Source of the DNA: an uncultured Thermotogae bacterium
GTDB lineage: Bacteria; Thermotogota; Thermotogae; Mesoaciditogales; Mesoaciditogaceae
Direction: 5' to 3'
Length of the DNA: 33,641 nt
Assembly: GCA_913056255.1 (NCBI GenBank)
Contig: CAJXLN010000018.1
Coordinates: 1 to 33,641, forward strand
Shown piece by piece: positions 1 through 9,154 of this stretch (within the stretch, counting starts at the first letter, position 1; every line of letters starts with the position of its first letter). The notes beneath the pieces were generated by a model. That model was not told the DNA's origin. It worked only from the letters and a program-made list of their open reading frames with translations, and searched no databases. A program made the translations under genes and the position numbers.

Positions 1-53
1 TGCTCTCCGTCAAATTTAAATTATATTTCGGATTTTGAAAAAGAGTTAGTATA
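1..53. repeat. 53-bp direct repeat, copy 1 (cut by window edge)
   Basis: These 53 bases are identical, in the same orientation, to 13119-13171; the copies diverge at the next base. The left side is cut by the window edge, so the full repeat may be longer. It lies beyond the terminator of the chemotaxis gene and has no evident gene of its own here. Confidence 0.9.
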
Positions 54-91
54 CATCTGCAAGCAAGGATAGTTTAAAATATTACACAAAA

Positions 92-120
92 GTAGAGACG
101 CCCAATTTGGGCGTCTCTAC
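92..120 (-). terminator. Rho-independent terminator of the chemotaxis receptor gene
   Basis: A perfect 13-bp inverted repeat (92-104 with 108-120, loop of three bases) lies just beyond the stop of the - strand receptor gene. Read on the - strand it is followed by a short T-run (TTTTGTG). The stem is symmetrical, so it could also stop transcription entering from the left. Confidence 0.8.
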
Positions 121-152
121 AGTGGTAATTCGCGCTAATTCATTAATGATTA

Positions 153-2477
153 TTATTCGGTTTTGAATTGCTTGGTAAGTTCATCAAGATTTTCAGAAAT
201 TCCTGCTAATTCTTCGGCTGTGTTTGCGATATCTATAACTGCCTTTCCACTTTCATTCAAACTTTCAGAAATCGATTCAATGGTTTGGACCATCTCTTTA
301 AAAGCTTCTTCTCTTTCTTTGGAATCCGCTGCCGTTTCGGACATTTCGACCTTCTGAGCTTGTAGTGCCTGAGCGATTTCCTCAATTTTCTCGTTTATAT
401 TTTCGAATGCGTTTATCATTTGACTGACTGATTTGACAACCGTGTTTGCATTTTTAGAAAGTTCTTCAATTGACTTTGCTCCAGATTCAACATCATTTGT
501 AGTGCTCTTCACGTCACTTTGCAGTGTATTTATTTGATTACGGATTTCTTCAGCTGCTTTGTTAGAATCTTCGGCAAGTCCCCTTATTTCTTCAGCCACA
601 ACTGCAAAACCCTTTCCTGCTTCACCCGCGCGTGCGGCTTCAATGGCAGCGTTAAGTGCAAGAAGATTCGTTTGCTCCGCGATCGATTCAATCGTTTCGA
701 CGAATTTGGAAATAGAGGTATAAGACTCTTTCAGATTTTCAATTGATCGAGCTCCTTCAAGTATTGCATCCTTCGTTTCCAAAAGTCCTTGAACCATTTG
801 TTCTACTTGTTTTTGGGCATCATGAGATATTCCTACGGATTCTTGTGCGGCAATTTTTACTTCCTGGGAATTGTCTGCCGTATTGTCACCTAATTTTTCA
901 AGATCTGCGAACTTTTCAACCATTTCACTCAGTTTGCCCACTGCCTCTTTTGTGGAATTCTTCATTCTCTCAAGATTGGCTCCAACTTCTTGCAAAGTCG
1001 CCGAATTTTCTTCTATCGCCGCACTCAAATTTTGAGTTCCGCTATTTATATTTGAAGTGGATTTCTTTATATTTCTAACGATGTTTTTCACCGATTCAAC
1101 CATATCCCTAAATGCATTTTGGAGAATTCCAAATTCATCTTTACGTTTTGTGGCCTCGATTTCCAGGGTGAGATCTCCGTCTTTGATCTTGTGTGACATA
1201 TCTTTAAGCCGATTCAAAACCTTCGTGAAATTAAGTGTGAGCAAAAGTAAAGCAATTACTATAACAGCTATAGTCGCGATCGTGATGATCAGGAAGGTGA
1301 GCATGAGAGATTCGAATGCGTTTGAAACATCTTCAGAGGACTGGTTGACTTTCTTGAGAGCGCTCGTGAGTGTGCTGTTAGCATTGTTGAAAATAACCGA
1401 TATTTCAGATACGATGTTGTTAAATGCCTTTTGAGCTTTGTTGTCGAGTAAGTTAGAAATCAAATTTTGTTGAGTTGATATCTGCGTGGAATATCCTTGA
1501 ACGATCGTTGTCTGAGATTCATTTTCGAATTGAATGGTATTTGACTGCTTTAAAAGATTCGCAAATTCATTTGCCAAATCAAGATAACGTTCTAAAAGTA
1601 AGTTACCGTAGGTTACGTCCGCATAATTGAGAAGTCCCATGTCAAGAACCGTTTTGTAATTTTGGATGTACACTTTAAGATTTTCCATTTGATTGTCTAT
1701 TTCTTTTGCCACATCGGCAAGTCTGATCTGCCTAACTGCAAGTTTCATGGATGTAATGGCATCCTTTGCTTGCGAAACACCCAAAAAGTCTGCAAGATCA
1801 CCTAACAAATGCTCTAAATCTGCTATACTTGTTTTGCCAATCGGAAGGGCATGAATTTCGGATGAAACTTCACTCTGCGCTTTTTTGAGCTTATCCCCCG
1901 AGAGCGAGCTCATTTTATCGGCTTTCGAAGAGATAGCGGTGTAACTTGCGGATATCGTATCGTAAAGCCCTTTGTTGAAAATAAAAAGATTACTCATCTT
2001 TCTTTGAATACCCATCAATTCCGTTTGGTAATCCGATGACTTTTGCCTTTGCTTTTGCAAGTTTTTTTGGTTTCTTATCAGAGATCCTCTTTGAGAAAGG
2101 GCTACGTTACCAACAGCTTTTAAAGAATTCAGGTTTTCCTTTATCACTTTCACTTCGTTCGAATTTGAAAGATCGTTCGATATTTTTATTGCCTTAGCGA
2201 TCTGGGCATTAAATTCATCTGTTTTAGCCTTCAATGTAGAGGCATCATTGCTGAAGACACCAAGATTCAGAATTGATAATGCATAGGTAGAGGTGTATCT
2301 CAAATCAGCCACTTTCATGGTTAAATCACGAGCATTTTTCACGTTAGATATGGCAGAATTACTTTGTTTCAAGGCATTTTCGACGTTGATACGCTTGAGA
2401 TAAACGATTACAACAAGTGACGTGAGTATCGCACCTACAACTACAGCGACTAAAAGAATCTTTGCCCAAACTTTCAT
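153..2477 (-). CDS. Methyl-accepting chemotaxis protein with a large extracytoplasmic sensor
   Basis: Transmembrane receptor that signals through CheA/CheW to the flagellar or pilus motor. The start chosen is the ATG at 2475-2477, because GGAGG sits 8 bases before it; the upstream in-frame GTG overlaps that ribosome site. TM1 is about residues 5-27 and TM2 about 391-417. A HAMP domain follows (about 418-470), then a long coiled-coil signalling domain with the conserved hairpin tip around 601-636 ([20 protein letters not shown]). The sensor between the TMs is about 360 residues, predominantly helical and Ser/Asn/Lys-rich, much longer than the usual 150-250 residues, and I recognise no known ligand-binding family in it. 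No C-terminal CheR-tethering pentapeptide is visible. The gene has its own promoter and terminator, so it is probably monocistronic. Confidence 0.95.
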   Translation of the reverse strand: MKVWAKILLVAVVVGAILTSLVVIVYLKRINVENALKQSNSAISNVKNARDLTMKVADLRYTSTYALSILNLGVFSNDASTLKAKTDEFNAQIAKAIKISNDLSNSNEVKVIKENLNSLKAVGNVALSQRGSLIRNQKNLQKQRQKSSDYQTELMGIQRKMSNLFIFNKGLYDTISASYTAISSKADKMSSLSGDKLKKAQSEVSSEIHALPIGKTSIADLEHLLGDLADFLGVSQAKDAITSMKLAVRQIRLADVAKEIDNQMENLKVYIQNYKTVLDMGLLNYADVTYGNLLLERYLDLANEFANLLKQSNTIQFENESQTTIVQGYSTQISTQQNLISNLLDNKAQKAFNNIVSEISVIFNNANSTLTSALKKVNQSSEDVSNAFESLMLTFLIITIATIAVIVIALLLLTLNFTKVLNRLKDMSHKIKDGDLTLEIEATKRKDEFGILQNAFRDMVESVKNIVRNIKKSTSNINSGTQNLSAAIEENSATLQEVGANLERMKNSTKEAVGKLSEMVEKFADLEKLGDNTADNSQEVKIAAQESVGISHDAQKQVEQMVQGLLETKDAILEGARSIENLKESYTSISKFVETIESIAEQTNLLALNAAIEAARAGEAGKGFAVVAEEIRGLAEDSNKAAEEIRNQINTLQSDVKSTTNDVESGAKSIEELSKNANTVVKSVSQMINAFENINEKIEEIAQALQAQKVEMSETAADSKEREEAFKEMVQTIESISESLNESGKAVIDIANTAEELAGISENLDELTKQFKTE

Positions 2478-2534
2478 ATATGGCACCTCCGGGATAAAAA
2501 TCTATGATATTTTCATTCTGAGATTACGAAAGAT

Positions 2535-2543
2535 ATTATACCA
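2535..2543 (-). promoter_or_regulatory. Extended -10 promoter of the chemotaxis receptor gene
   Basis: On the - strand TGGTATAAT lies about 58 bases upstream of the receptor start codon. No good -35 box is seen at 17 bases, as expected of an extended -10 promoter. The rest of the 2478-2707 gap shows no gene and no clear terminator for mobA. Confidence 0.6.
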
Positions 2544-2707
2544 CCTGAATATAAAAGATCATGCATCGAATTTGTAAGTGCGAAAAAATATTCCAAAATC
2601 GATAAAACTCTTTGTGGATACTTTGGAGGATGGTTAAATCGATTGTGCTTTTTATACACGGTAAATACCAAGAGTTACGAGAAAATAAAAAATACAATTC
2701 GCCCTAT

Positions 2708-3298
2708 TCAGAAGGCATTTTCAGTGTTATGAATTCCAATGTCTTCTTTAAAATTAAAATTGTAGAAACTCCTTTCATATCCTCGCAGCCGTTGAAAATA
2801 ACTTTCATTCAGAAACAACGTATCCGGTGCACTTAAAACGATATGTGTAAGCGATGGTTTTTCTCTCTCAATTTCTTTCTGAACCAAATGCAGAAGCGAC
2901 TTTGAGTAAATGGCATGCATTACCTGATAAAATTCATTTACTATTGGACACACGATCGAATGTGAGTCTTTGTTGTCAAGTATCATTTTTACAGCTTTCG
3001 GGGATATGAACGGCATATCGCAGGCGACCAAAAAAATCGACTCGTATTTTGAGCCCAACAATGCGCTTTCCAAGCCACCCACTGGCCCAATATCTGGATG
3101 GATATCTTCTACTATTTTCCCAAAGCCGATTTTTGGATCCAAACCTACGAAAATGATCTCATCGAAAAGCTCTCCAATGGAGTTAACGATCATTTCAGTC
3201 ATCGTTTTTCCATTGATCTTGTAGGCACACTTATCACTTCCGAAGCGTTTCGACTTTCCACCTGTAAGTACGGCTAGGGAGAATTTCATTTCAGACAT
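2708..3298 (-). CDS. mobA: Molybdenum cofactor guanylyltransferase MobA
   Basis: Transfers GMP from GTP to molybdopterin to form the guanine dinucleotide cofactor used by DMSO-reductase-family enzymes such as formate dehydrogenases. The N-terminal nucleotide-binding signature L-T-G-G-K-S-K-R-F-G-S-D-K (residues 10-22) is intact, as are the GP(V)GGL loop and the CDMPF metal-site segment. 196 residues is the usual length. It begins five bases after the mobB stop, so the two are probably co-translated. ATG at 3296-3298 is used; Met4 is an alternative start. No molybdoenzyme is encoded in this window, so its client must lie elsewhere. Confidence 0.9.
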   Translation of the reverse strand: MSEMKFSLAVLTGGKSKRFGSDKCAYKINGKTMTEMIVNSIGELFDEIIFVGLDPKIGFGKIVEDIHPDIGPVGGLESALLGSKYESIFLVACDMPFISPKAVKMILDNKDSHSIVCPIVNEFYQVMHAIYSKSLLHLVQKEIEREKPSLTHIVLSAPDTLFLNESYFQRLRGYERSFYNFNFKEDIGIHNTENAF

Positions 3299-3302
3299 CT
3301 TT

Positions 3303-4022
3303 CTAGACTTTGAAATCGAATTCGATCTTCACATGGCCGCTACGATTCATGCCCTTCAAATTCTTCAGGATTCCGACATTTACATCTGATACAATGGAAG
3401 AGATAAAGGGCAAAAGTGGTACACGTTTTCCATCCATTTCGATCGTCAAAGGTTGCTTTGAAAGCTTGATGCAATCGTTGAATGTTTTTTCTCCTCGTAA
3501 TATCTTGACCAGCATGGTTTTACAATCAAGTCCGCAATGGCCACAATCATCCCCAGGAAGTGGCTCCATTGCTTTTGAAATTACAAGATCGTATAAGGAT
3601 TCAAAATCTCCCTTCGCGATTTTCCTGATCGCTACCTCTGCATCTCCGACAATTGCGATTGTGAGATCATCAATCCACTCAAGACCCTCTTTTCCATTTA
3701 AAAAGAGCACCTTTGGCATTGGAAAACCGCTCTCACCCTCAATTATCATGAAATCGTACTCAAAACGGTTCAAAATTTCAAATAATGGAATTCGTTTTGG
3801 AAAATGCAACACACTCTCGTTTTTTCCGATAACGATTGACAGTGAAGAGCCAGCTTTCAAATAATTCATACTATCTTTAGAATCATTTTCGTAATTTAAA
3901 TCATGGTGCGTGCTCTTAAGTGTTACGATCGAAAAACCCTGTGCTTTCATCATTTCAGCAATTTTCGATATGGCAGTCGTCTTTCCGGAATTAGACGGTC
4001 CGAAGAATTCTATCAATTTCAA
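3303..4022 (-). CDS. mobB: MobB-type P-loop protein with C-terminal four-cysteine domain
   Basis: GTP-binding accessory protein of molybdenum-cofactor guanylylation. The N-terminal part has a Walker A loop (GPSNSGKTT, residues 8-16), the family's TLKSTHHD segment near 35-41 and an IIEGE Walker-B-like strand at 93-97, all typical of MobB. After about residue 155 there is an extra domain with Cys160, Cys163, Cys167 and Cys184 (C-x2-C-x3-C-x16-C), then a C-terminal segment with PFISSIV. The cysteines could hold an Fe-S cluster or zinc. The start appears to be TTG (4020-4022), with GGAG about 10 bases upstream. It lies immediately before mobA. At 239 residues it is longer than E. coli MobB (about 175), the excess being the cysteine domain. 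Confidence 0.85.
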   Translation of the reverse strand: MKLIEFFGPSNSGKTTAISKIAEMMKAQGFSIVTLKSTHHDLNYENDSKDSMNYLKAGSSLSIVIGKNESVLHFPKRIPLFEILNRFEYDFMIIEGESGFPMPKVLFLNGKEGLEWIDDLTIAIVGDAEVAIRKIAKGDFESLYDLVISKAMEPLPGDDCGHCGLDCKTMLVKILRGEKTFNDCIKLSKQPLTIEMDGKRVPLLPFISSIVSDVNVGILKNLKGMNRSGHVKIEFDFKV

Positions 4023-4111
4023 GATTCATCATCTCCATATAAGCTACATTCACCTGAAGTAAAAAAATTCCACTTCGCACATCATCGTATTCTTAAAGAT
4101 AAGTCAACAAT

Positions 4112-4921
4112 TCATTTGAATACGTCTGAATTTGAGATCACAGATCTCGCTATTTCTTTAGCATTATTCCATGAGTTCAAGGAAAAATCTGATATCTTTT
4201 CTCTGTATTTGGAGAAATCCAGGAAGAAATCGAATTTTTTGGAGAAATGATCGATTAAAAACATCGTTCGTGCGTAATCCGCTTTAAGCATGATCTCCCA
4301 TGTTCTTTTTGGAAGTACGTCAGGAATGTGTGGCATGGTGTTTACGAAAATTTTCAGAAGTCCTTCACTTTCAAGAGTTGAAAATCCGGGAACACCTGTT
4401 ACTGTCGTTGTTGAAACGAATTTGTGTCCTCTGTATTCAGCAGGTGCGAAGATCGGAACAATCGCTATTGAGGCTCTCAAACCGGCTCTCCATTCTTTAC
4501 GGGATATGAGAACTTCTGATGTGTTCAAAATGTTCACGGCTGAGTACATGATATCCATTTTAGGTTTAGAAAGGCTGCCAAGTTTTGATGTCACGAATTT
4601 TTCTTTTACCATACCTTTTATTTTCTTAGAAGCAGTGGTTGACATGATTTTGTAGAAATCAGTGAGTTTTGCGAGTGTTAAATCTTTTTTCGATATGTTC
4701 ATGAGTGATTTGAATTTTTTGGATAACACGTTGAGCCTGCTTAGAACTCTTTTTTCAAAATACTCATCTTGCGCGGCGTAATCGGTGGCAAAAATAGAAT
4801 TGATTCCACATGTATAAATTCGTTCTGGAATTATTCCTTGATCCTTAAGTGTCTTTAAAATCGCTGCGCCACCCAGTGAGAGCGCATCAAAACCGTTAAG
4901 GTAAATTGCGAATTTCAGCAT
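4112..4921 (-). CDS. Patatin-fold protein lacking the catalytic dyad (predicted pseudoenzyme)
   Basis: The protein aligns along its length with patatin-like phospholipases but lacks the residues that make them hydrolases. Residues 17-30 (GGAAILKTLKDQGI) match the helix after the oxyanion loop, yet the GGGxRG loop itself is replaced. The nucleophile elbow GxSxG is read as G39-I-N41-S-I. The segment 149-167 matches the conserved ASxAiPxxFxP...G region, but the following catalytic Asp-Gly-Gly is S170-T171-T172. Residues 121-140 resemble the family's central ATDL-type strand. Members keep the fold when inactive, so a binding or scaffolding role is possible. ATG (4919-4921) is the first start after an in-frame stop and has no obvious ribosome site. 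Neighbours are the HEAT-like gene upstream and mobB downstream. Confidence 0.7.
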   Translation of the reverse strand: MLKFAIYLNGFDALSLGGAAILKTLKDQGIIPERIYTCGINSIFATDYAAQDEYFEKRVLSRLNVLSKKFKSLMNISKKDLTLAKLTDFYKIMSTTASKKIKGMVKEKFVTSKLGSLSKPKMDIMYSAVNILNTSEVLISRKEWRAGLRASIAIVPIFAPAEYRGHKFVSTTTVTGVPGFSTLESEGLLKIFVNTMPHIPDVLPKRTWEIMLKADYARTMFLIDHFSKKFDFFLDFSKYREKISDFSLNSWNNAKEIARSVISNSDVFK

Positions 4922-5000
4922 TTTACGTTCGCGAGTGGGAAGAACGGTGATACGATGTCGTCAGTAGGCCAAGAAGTGCCGTACTTCGAGTTTGCTGAGA

Positions 5001-5639
5001 TCATGTGTAAGACCTGTCCTTAAGAGGGTAACTGTCTTCGAATGAGGTATCTCTTCCCTTTAGCTGAGAAGAGTTCACCTTTTCCTTTAATTCTTCCGGT
5101 AGCATTTGGAAAAACGAGGGATTTCTGTAACACATTGCTTGTAGCACTTCAACTAGATCTGGAACATCTCTTGATTTTTCCACGATCGATTTGAATACTT
5201 TTGGATTGTCTGAGGTCTTCAAAGCTATGCCTATGTCGATAAGATAATCCTTCATGTAGGGATCTTCTTCAAATTCGTAAAGGAGGTAATTTTCTGCTTC
5301 TTTGATACCAAATTTTAGCAATGCTCCGTAGACTATTATTGCTTCTCTTTCATCATTCACAATTCCAAGAACTTTGTAAAGCATTTCGACGGAGTGTGAA
5401 CACTGCAAATCCCCTAACAAATCCACACCGTAAAAGATACCAACGTTATGTCTTCCGGATTCGATTTCCTCTTCAATTTTTTTTATTATTTCACCACAAC
5501 TATCCAATCTTTCGAGAGCTTCAGATGCCAACTCTGCAGTTCGTGAGTCTCCAGTAAAAAGCAAATCCACGAGTTTTGGAACCGCACTGTTGCCACGCTC
5601 CTTTACAATACGCTCTATGAGTTTTTCACGTTCCTCCAC
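5001..5639 (-). CDS. HEAT-repeat-like helical protein of unknown function
   Basis: A 212-residue, all-helical, acidic, soluble protein. The N-terminal half (AVPKLVDLLFTGDSRTAELASEAL) has the alternating-helix look of HEAT or PBS-lyase-type repeats, and later segments (LVEVLQAMCYRNPSFF) continue the pattern. No catalytic motif, signal peptide or membrane segment is visible. The start is GTG (5637-5639), with AGGGAGG five bases upstream inside the end of rex; the gene overlaps rex by 14 bases, suggesting translational coupling. Such repeats usually mediate protein-protein contact. The link with Rex is only positional. Confidence 0.75.
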   Translation of the reverse strand: MEEREKLIERIVKERGNSAVPKLVDLLFTGDSRTAELASEALERLDSCGEIIKKIEEEIESGRHNVGIFYGVDLLGDLQCSHSVEMLYKVLGIVNDEREAIIVYGALLKFGIKEAENYLLYEFEEDPYMKDYLIDIGIALKTSDNPKVFKSIVEKSRDVPDLVEVLQAMCYRNPSFFQMLPEELKEKVNSSQLKGRDTSFEDSYPLKDRSYT

Positions 5640-6270
5640 AAGAACCTCCCTGTATTCTGAAAGTCAAAGCTTTGAATGATGTTGATATATCCACATCTTC
5701 AAGTGCTACACTATCCAAGTACAATTTCACCGGCGCGAAGTTGACAATTCCTTTAATTTCACATTCCACGAGTTTGTCGGCCACTGCTTGGGCATGATTT
5801 GCAGGTACAGCTATTACTCCTATCTCTATGGAAAGCTCTCTTATTTTCTCACATATATCGTCTAACGAGTAAATTGGAATCTTTTGAGTTCCAACGAAAT
5901 TTCCAACTTTTGATGGATTTCTATCAAAAAGCGCAACGACTTTGTAACCCTCTCTTGTAAGACCCTGATAATTCGAAAGTGCCATCCCGATGTTCCCAGC
6001 GCCCACAATTCCTATATTCCAATGCTTGTTTATGCCGAGTACACGCTCTAAGGATTCTTTCAAATAATTCAAATCGTATCCCATACCGCGCTTCCCGAAA
6101 TCGCCGAAGTAGGAGAGATCTTTCCTGATTTGAGTTGCTTTGAGAGATAACCTTTCACCAAGCTCTTTTGAAGATGTTGTATCTTTTCCCGAGTTCAACA
6201 AAGTGTTCACGCATCTATGATAGAGTGCAAGCCTTTTCGACACGGGAGCAGGAATTTTTTTAGGAATCAA
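5626..6270 (-). CDS. rex: Redox-sensing transcriptional repressor Rex
   Basis: DNA-binding repressor that responds to the NADH/NAD+ ratio and commonly controls fermentative and hydrogen-metabolism genes. Residues 1-75 form the winged helix (LSLKATQIRKDLSYFGDFGKRG contains the recognition helix). The Rossmann fold follows with G-A-G-N-I-G near residue 91 and a conserved ALFDRNP segment. The C-terminal swap helix includes DVDISTSF. 214 residues is typical. The start is TTG (6268-6270); GAGGTG lies 7 bases upstream and overlaps the leuS stop. It is embedded in a translation/housekeeping operon. I could not identify a Rex operator in this window. Confidence 0.95.
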   Translation of the reverse strand: MIPKKIPAPVSKRLALYHRCVNTLLNSGKDTTSSKELGERLSLKATQIRKDLSYFGDFGKRGMGYDLNYLKESLERVLGINKHWNIGIVGAGNIGMALSNYQGLTREGYKVVALFDRNPSKVGNFVGTQKIPIYSLDDICEKIRELSIEIGVIAVPANHAQAVADKLVECEIKGIVNFAPVKLYLDSVALEDVDISTSFKALTFRIQGGSCGGT

Positions 6271-6281
6271 TTCAGATCACC

Positions 6282-8795
6282 TCACAATACCACATTCACA
6301 AGTTTGTTCTTCACGACGAAGACCTTTTGTGGTTTTCTGCCATTCAGAATTTTCTTTATTTTCTCATTTTCAAATGCCTTATTCACGATCTCTTCGTCTG
6401 AAAGTCCTGAGTTCACCGTTATGTGCGCTCTTATCTTTCCGTCGATCATGATTGCCAGTTCCAACTTTCGTGATACGATAGCCGATTCTTCATATGTTGG
6501 CCATTGAGAATTTGCCACAAAATCTTCTTTTCGCATCTCTCGCTTTGATTGCGAAAGTGTAGAAGATGTCGACGCTGACGCCGTTTTCAGACGTTCCCAG
6601 AGTTCCTCAGCGATATGAGGTGCAAAAGGAGAAAGTGCAGGAATGAATTTGTTTGCGAATTCCTTGAGCAGATCTGCATTCAAATTCTCTTTTTCTGTTG
6701 AGTTCACGTACGACGTGAAGGCATTTACCAATTCCATGAAGCTGCTCACCACCGTGTTGAATCTAAAAGCACCCTCTATGTCCTGCGTGATCTTCTTTAT
6801 CGTAGAATGGAGCTTCATACGCAGCTCATATTCAGTATCTGGCAAGGACTCATGAACTGTCTTTGTATTTTGTTGTACGCGCACAATTGGCAAGATCTTC
6901 TCGAATAGATTCCACATCTTTAAAACAAACCTGTGTACTCCCTCTATGCCTGTATCCTGCCATTCAGCGTCTTTTTCAGGTGGACCCATGAAAAGAATGT
7001 AAAGTCTGAGTGTGTCTGCACCGTACTTTTCGATCATATCGTCTGGGGAAACGACGTTACCTTTAGATTTGGACATTTTGGCGCCATCTTTGTACAGCAT
7101 TCCCTGAGTGAAAAGATTTTCGAAAGGCTCGTCAAAAGACAGGTATCCACTATCCCTGAGTGCTTTGGTTATGAATCTTGAATACAACAGGTGGAGAATC
7201 GCGTGTTCAACACCACCAACGTATTGATCGACTGGTAGCCACCGATCGACATCTTCCTTCACGAAGGGTTTATCGTTTTCATGAGGATTGACATATCTAA
7301 GATAATACCAGGAAGAATCGACGAATGTGTCCATCGTGTCAGTTTCTCTAATTGCCGGGCCTCCGCATTTCGGACAGGTGGTGTGTAAGAATTCCTTATT
7401 GCTTGCAAGTGGGGATTTTCCAGTTGGATCGAATTTCACGTCCATTGGTAGTTTTATCGGAAGATCCTTTTCGTTCACCGGAACCACACCGCATTTTTCA
7501 CAATAGACGACTGGTATTGGAGCTCCCCAATAGCGTTGTCTGGATATGAGCCAGTCTCTCAACTTGTAATTAACCGTTTTTTTGCCGATCTCATTTTCCA
7601 CAAGATAATCGAATATCTTGTCAATCGCTTCCCTGTTTTTCATTCCCGAAAATGGTCCAGAATTTTTCAAAATTCCGTCTCCGTCATATGGAAGTTCACA
7701 ATCCTCAGAGCTTATCACTTCTCTTATCGGTAAAGAATATTTAGTGGCAAAAGCATAATCACGAGCATCATGAGCTGGAACGGCCATGATCGCACCTGTT
7801 CCGTATTCATAAAGTATGTAATTTGCAACGTATATTGGAACAGCTTCTCCATTGATGGGATTTATGGCATGGGTTCCAAGGAAAACACCTTCTTTTGGTG
7901 CGTCAACTGAAAACCTTTCAAAACGATTTTTGTTCGTTCTTAATTCGGCAAGGAATTTTTCAACTTCCGCTTTTTTATCAGGAGTGGTAAGCTCTTCTAA
8001 AAGAGGTGATTCCGGTGCTATCGCCATGAAGGTTACGCCCCAAAGTGTGTCCGGCCTTGTGGTGAAGACTTTCAATTCCCTTCCACTTTCTGCGATCTTG
8101 AATTTCACTTCAGCTCCAACGCTTTTTCCTATCCAATTTCTTTGCATCGTCTTGACATTTTCAGGCCATCCATCTAATTTATCCAAAAAATCGTCTAACT
8201 CTTCAGCGTAATCGGTGATTTTTAAATACCACTGTTCAAGTTGCTTTACAACAACAGGTGTTCCACAACGCTCACATTTTCCGTCCACAACTTGCTCGTT
8301 TGCAAGAACGGTTTTACAGGATGGACACCAGTTGACTGCCCCCATTTTTTTGTAAGTCAAACCCTTTTCGTACAGTTTCAAAAATATCCACTGAGTCCAT
8401 TTGTAGTAATCCGCATCGCAGGTTATAACTTCTCGATCCCAATCGTAACTAAATCCAAGCTTTTTTATCTGTTTTCGGATCGTTTCTATGTTCCTTTTCG
8501 TCCATTCTTCAGGGTGAACGTTGCCGTGAGAGATCGCGGCATTTTCAGCGGGGAGGCCAAAAGCATCAAATCCAAACGGATTAAGTACATTGTACCCTCT
8601 CATTCGCTTGTAACGCGCTATGACATCACCAATCGTGTAATTTTTAACATGACCGGTGTGTATGCTCCCTGAAGGATACGGAAACATCACAAGTGAATAA
8701 TATTTCGGTTTGTTGGAATTTCCCGCCGTGCGAAATATACCCGCTTCCTCCCATTTTTTTTGCCATTTCGTCTCTATTGCTTTGTGATCGAACAT
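6282..8795 (-). CDS. leuS: Leucyl-tRNA synthetase
   Basis: Class I synthetase charging tRNA-Leu. The HIGH-type signature is H46-T-G-H49 and the KMSKS loop is at 573-577. The CP1 editing domain is present (TTRPDTLWG, and GTGAIMAVPAHDARD with its Asp). Two CxxC pairs in the zinc knuckle (CPSC...CERC) and two more (CEKC...CPKC) are visible. Length is 837 residues, close to the bacterial norm. A Ser/Thr-rich stretch at about 738-758 (ASASTSSTLSQS, then a basic run) sits where most bacterial enzymes have a short loop. The ATG overlaps the rsfS stop (TGATG), so the two are translationally coupled. Confidence 0.97.
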   Translation of the reverse strand: MFDHKAIETKWQKKWEEAGIFRTAGNSNKPKYYSLVMFPYPSGSIHTGHVKNYTIGDVIARYKRMRGYNVLNPFGFDAFGLPAENAAISHGNVHPEEWTKRNIETIRKQIKKLGFSYDWDREVITCDADYYKWTQWIFLKLYEKGLTYKKMGAVNWCPSCKTVLANEQVVDGKCERCGTPVVVKQLEQWYLKITDYAEELDDFLDKLDGWPENVKTMQRNWIGKSVGAEVKFKIAESGRELKVFTTRPDTLWGVTFMAIAPESPLLEELTTPDKKAEVEKFLAELRTNKNRFERFSVDAPKEGVFLGTHAINPINGEAVPIYVANYILYEYGTGAIMAVPAHDARDYAFATKYSLPIREVISSEDCELPYDGDGILKNSGPFSGMKNREAIDKIFDYLVENEIGKKTVNYKLRDWLISRQRYWGAPIPVVYCEKCGVVPVNEKDLPIKLPMDVKFDPTGKSPLASNKEFLHTTCPKCGGPAIRETDTMDTFVDSSWYYLRYVNPHENDKPFVKEDVDRWLPVDQYVGGVEHAILHLLYSRFITKALRDSGYLSFDEPFENLFTQGMLYKDGAKMSKSKGNVVSPDDMIEKYGADTLRLYILFMGPPEKDAEWQDTGIEGVHRFVLKMWNLFEKILPIVRVQQNTKTVHESLPDTEYELRMKLHSTIKKITQDIEGAFRFNTVVSSFMELVNAFTSYVNSTEKENLNADLLKEFANKFIPALSPFAPHIAEELWERLKTASASTSSTLSQSKREMRKEDFVANSQWPTYEESAIVSRKLELAIMIDGKIRAHITVNSGLSDEEIVNKAFENEKIKKILNGRKPQKVFVVKNKLVNVVL

Positions 8796-9148
8796 CAGGC
8801 CTCACCCTCTTCATAAGGATCTACCTTTTGAGCATCAGACCATAGGGATTCGAGATCGTAAAACTCCCTCGCTTGCTTGGTAAAGATATGAATAACGATC
8901 TCCTCTGCGTCCACAATCGTCCAATCGTGATCCGTATTTTTATCGTAAAACAGGATAGGATGTTTCTTCTCTTTAAGTAAGTCAACTACTCTATCTCGCA
9001 TGGCTTTCATCTGAACATTTGAATCTGCGGTAGCTATGACAAAATAATCCGTCAAGTAGCTTAAGGTACTCATTTTCAAAACTGTCAAATCCGCATCTTC
9101 ATCCTTTGAAAGTTCTTCACATATACGTTTCAAAATTTCCAAACTCAT
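8795..9148 (-). CDS. rsfS: Ribosomal silencing factor RsfS
   Basis: Small protein of the RsfS/YbeB/Iojap family that binds ribosomal protein uL14 and blocks subunit joining when nutrients are scarce. Family marks are YFVIATADSNVQ (residues 35-46), the DWTIVDAEEIVIHIF strand region and the C-terminal ARxFYxLExLW motif. 117 residues is the usual length. It ends on the leuS start codon and begins six bases after the glmS stop. Placing it in a ribosome/tRNA operon fits its role. Confidence 0.95.
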   Translation of the reverse strand: MSLEILKRICEELSKDEDADLTVLKMSTLSYLTDYFVIATADSNVQMKAMRDRVVDLLKEKKHPILFYDKNTDHDWTIVDAEEIVIHIFTKQAREFYDLESLWSDAQKVDPYEEGEA

Positions 9149-9154
9149 TTCCCC

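Noticed and set aside
2612-2836. 74-residue + strand open frame
   Set aside because: It overlaps mobA antisense, has no ribosome site and looks like a shadow frame.
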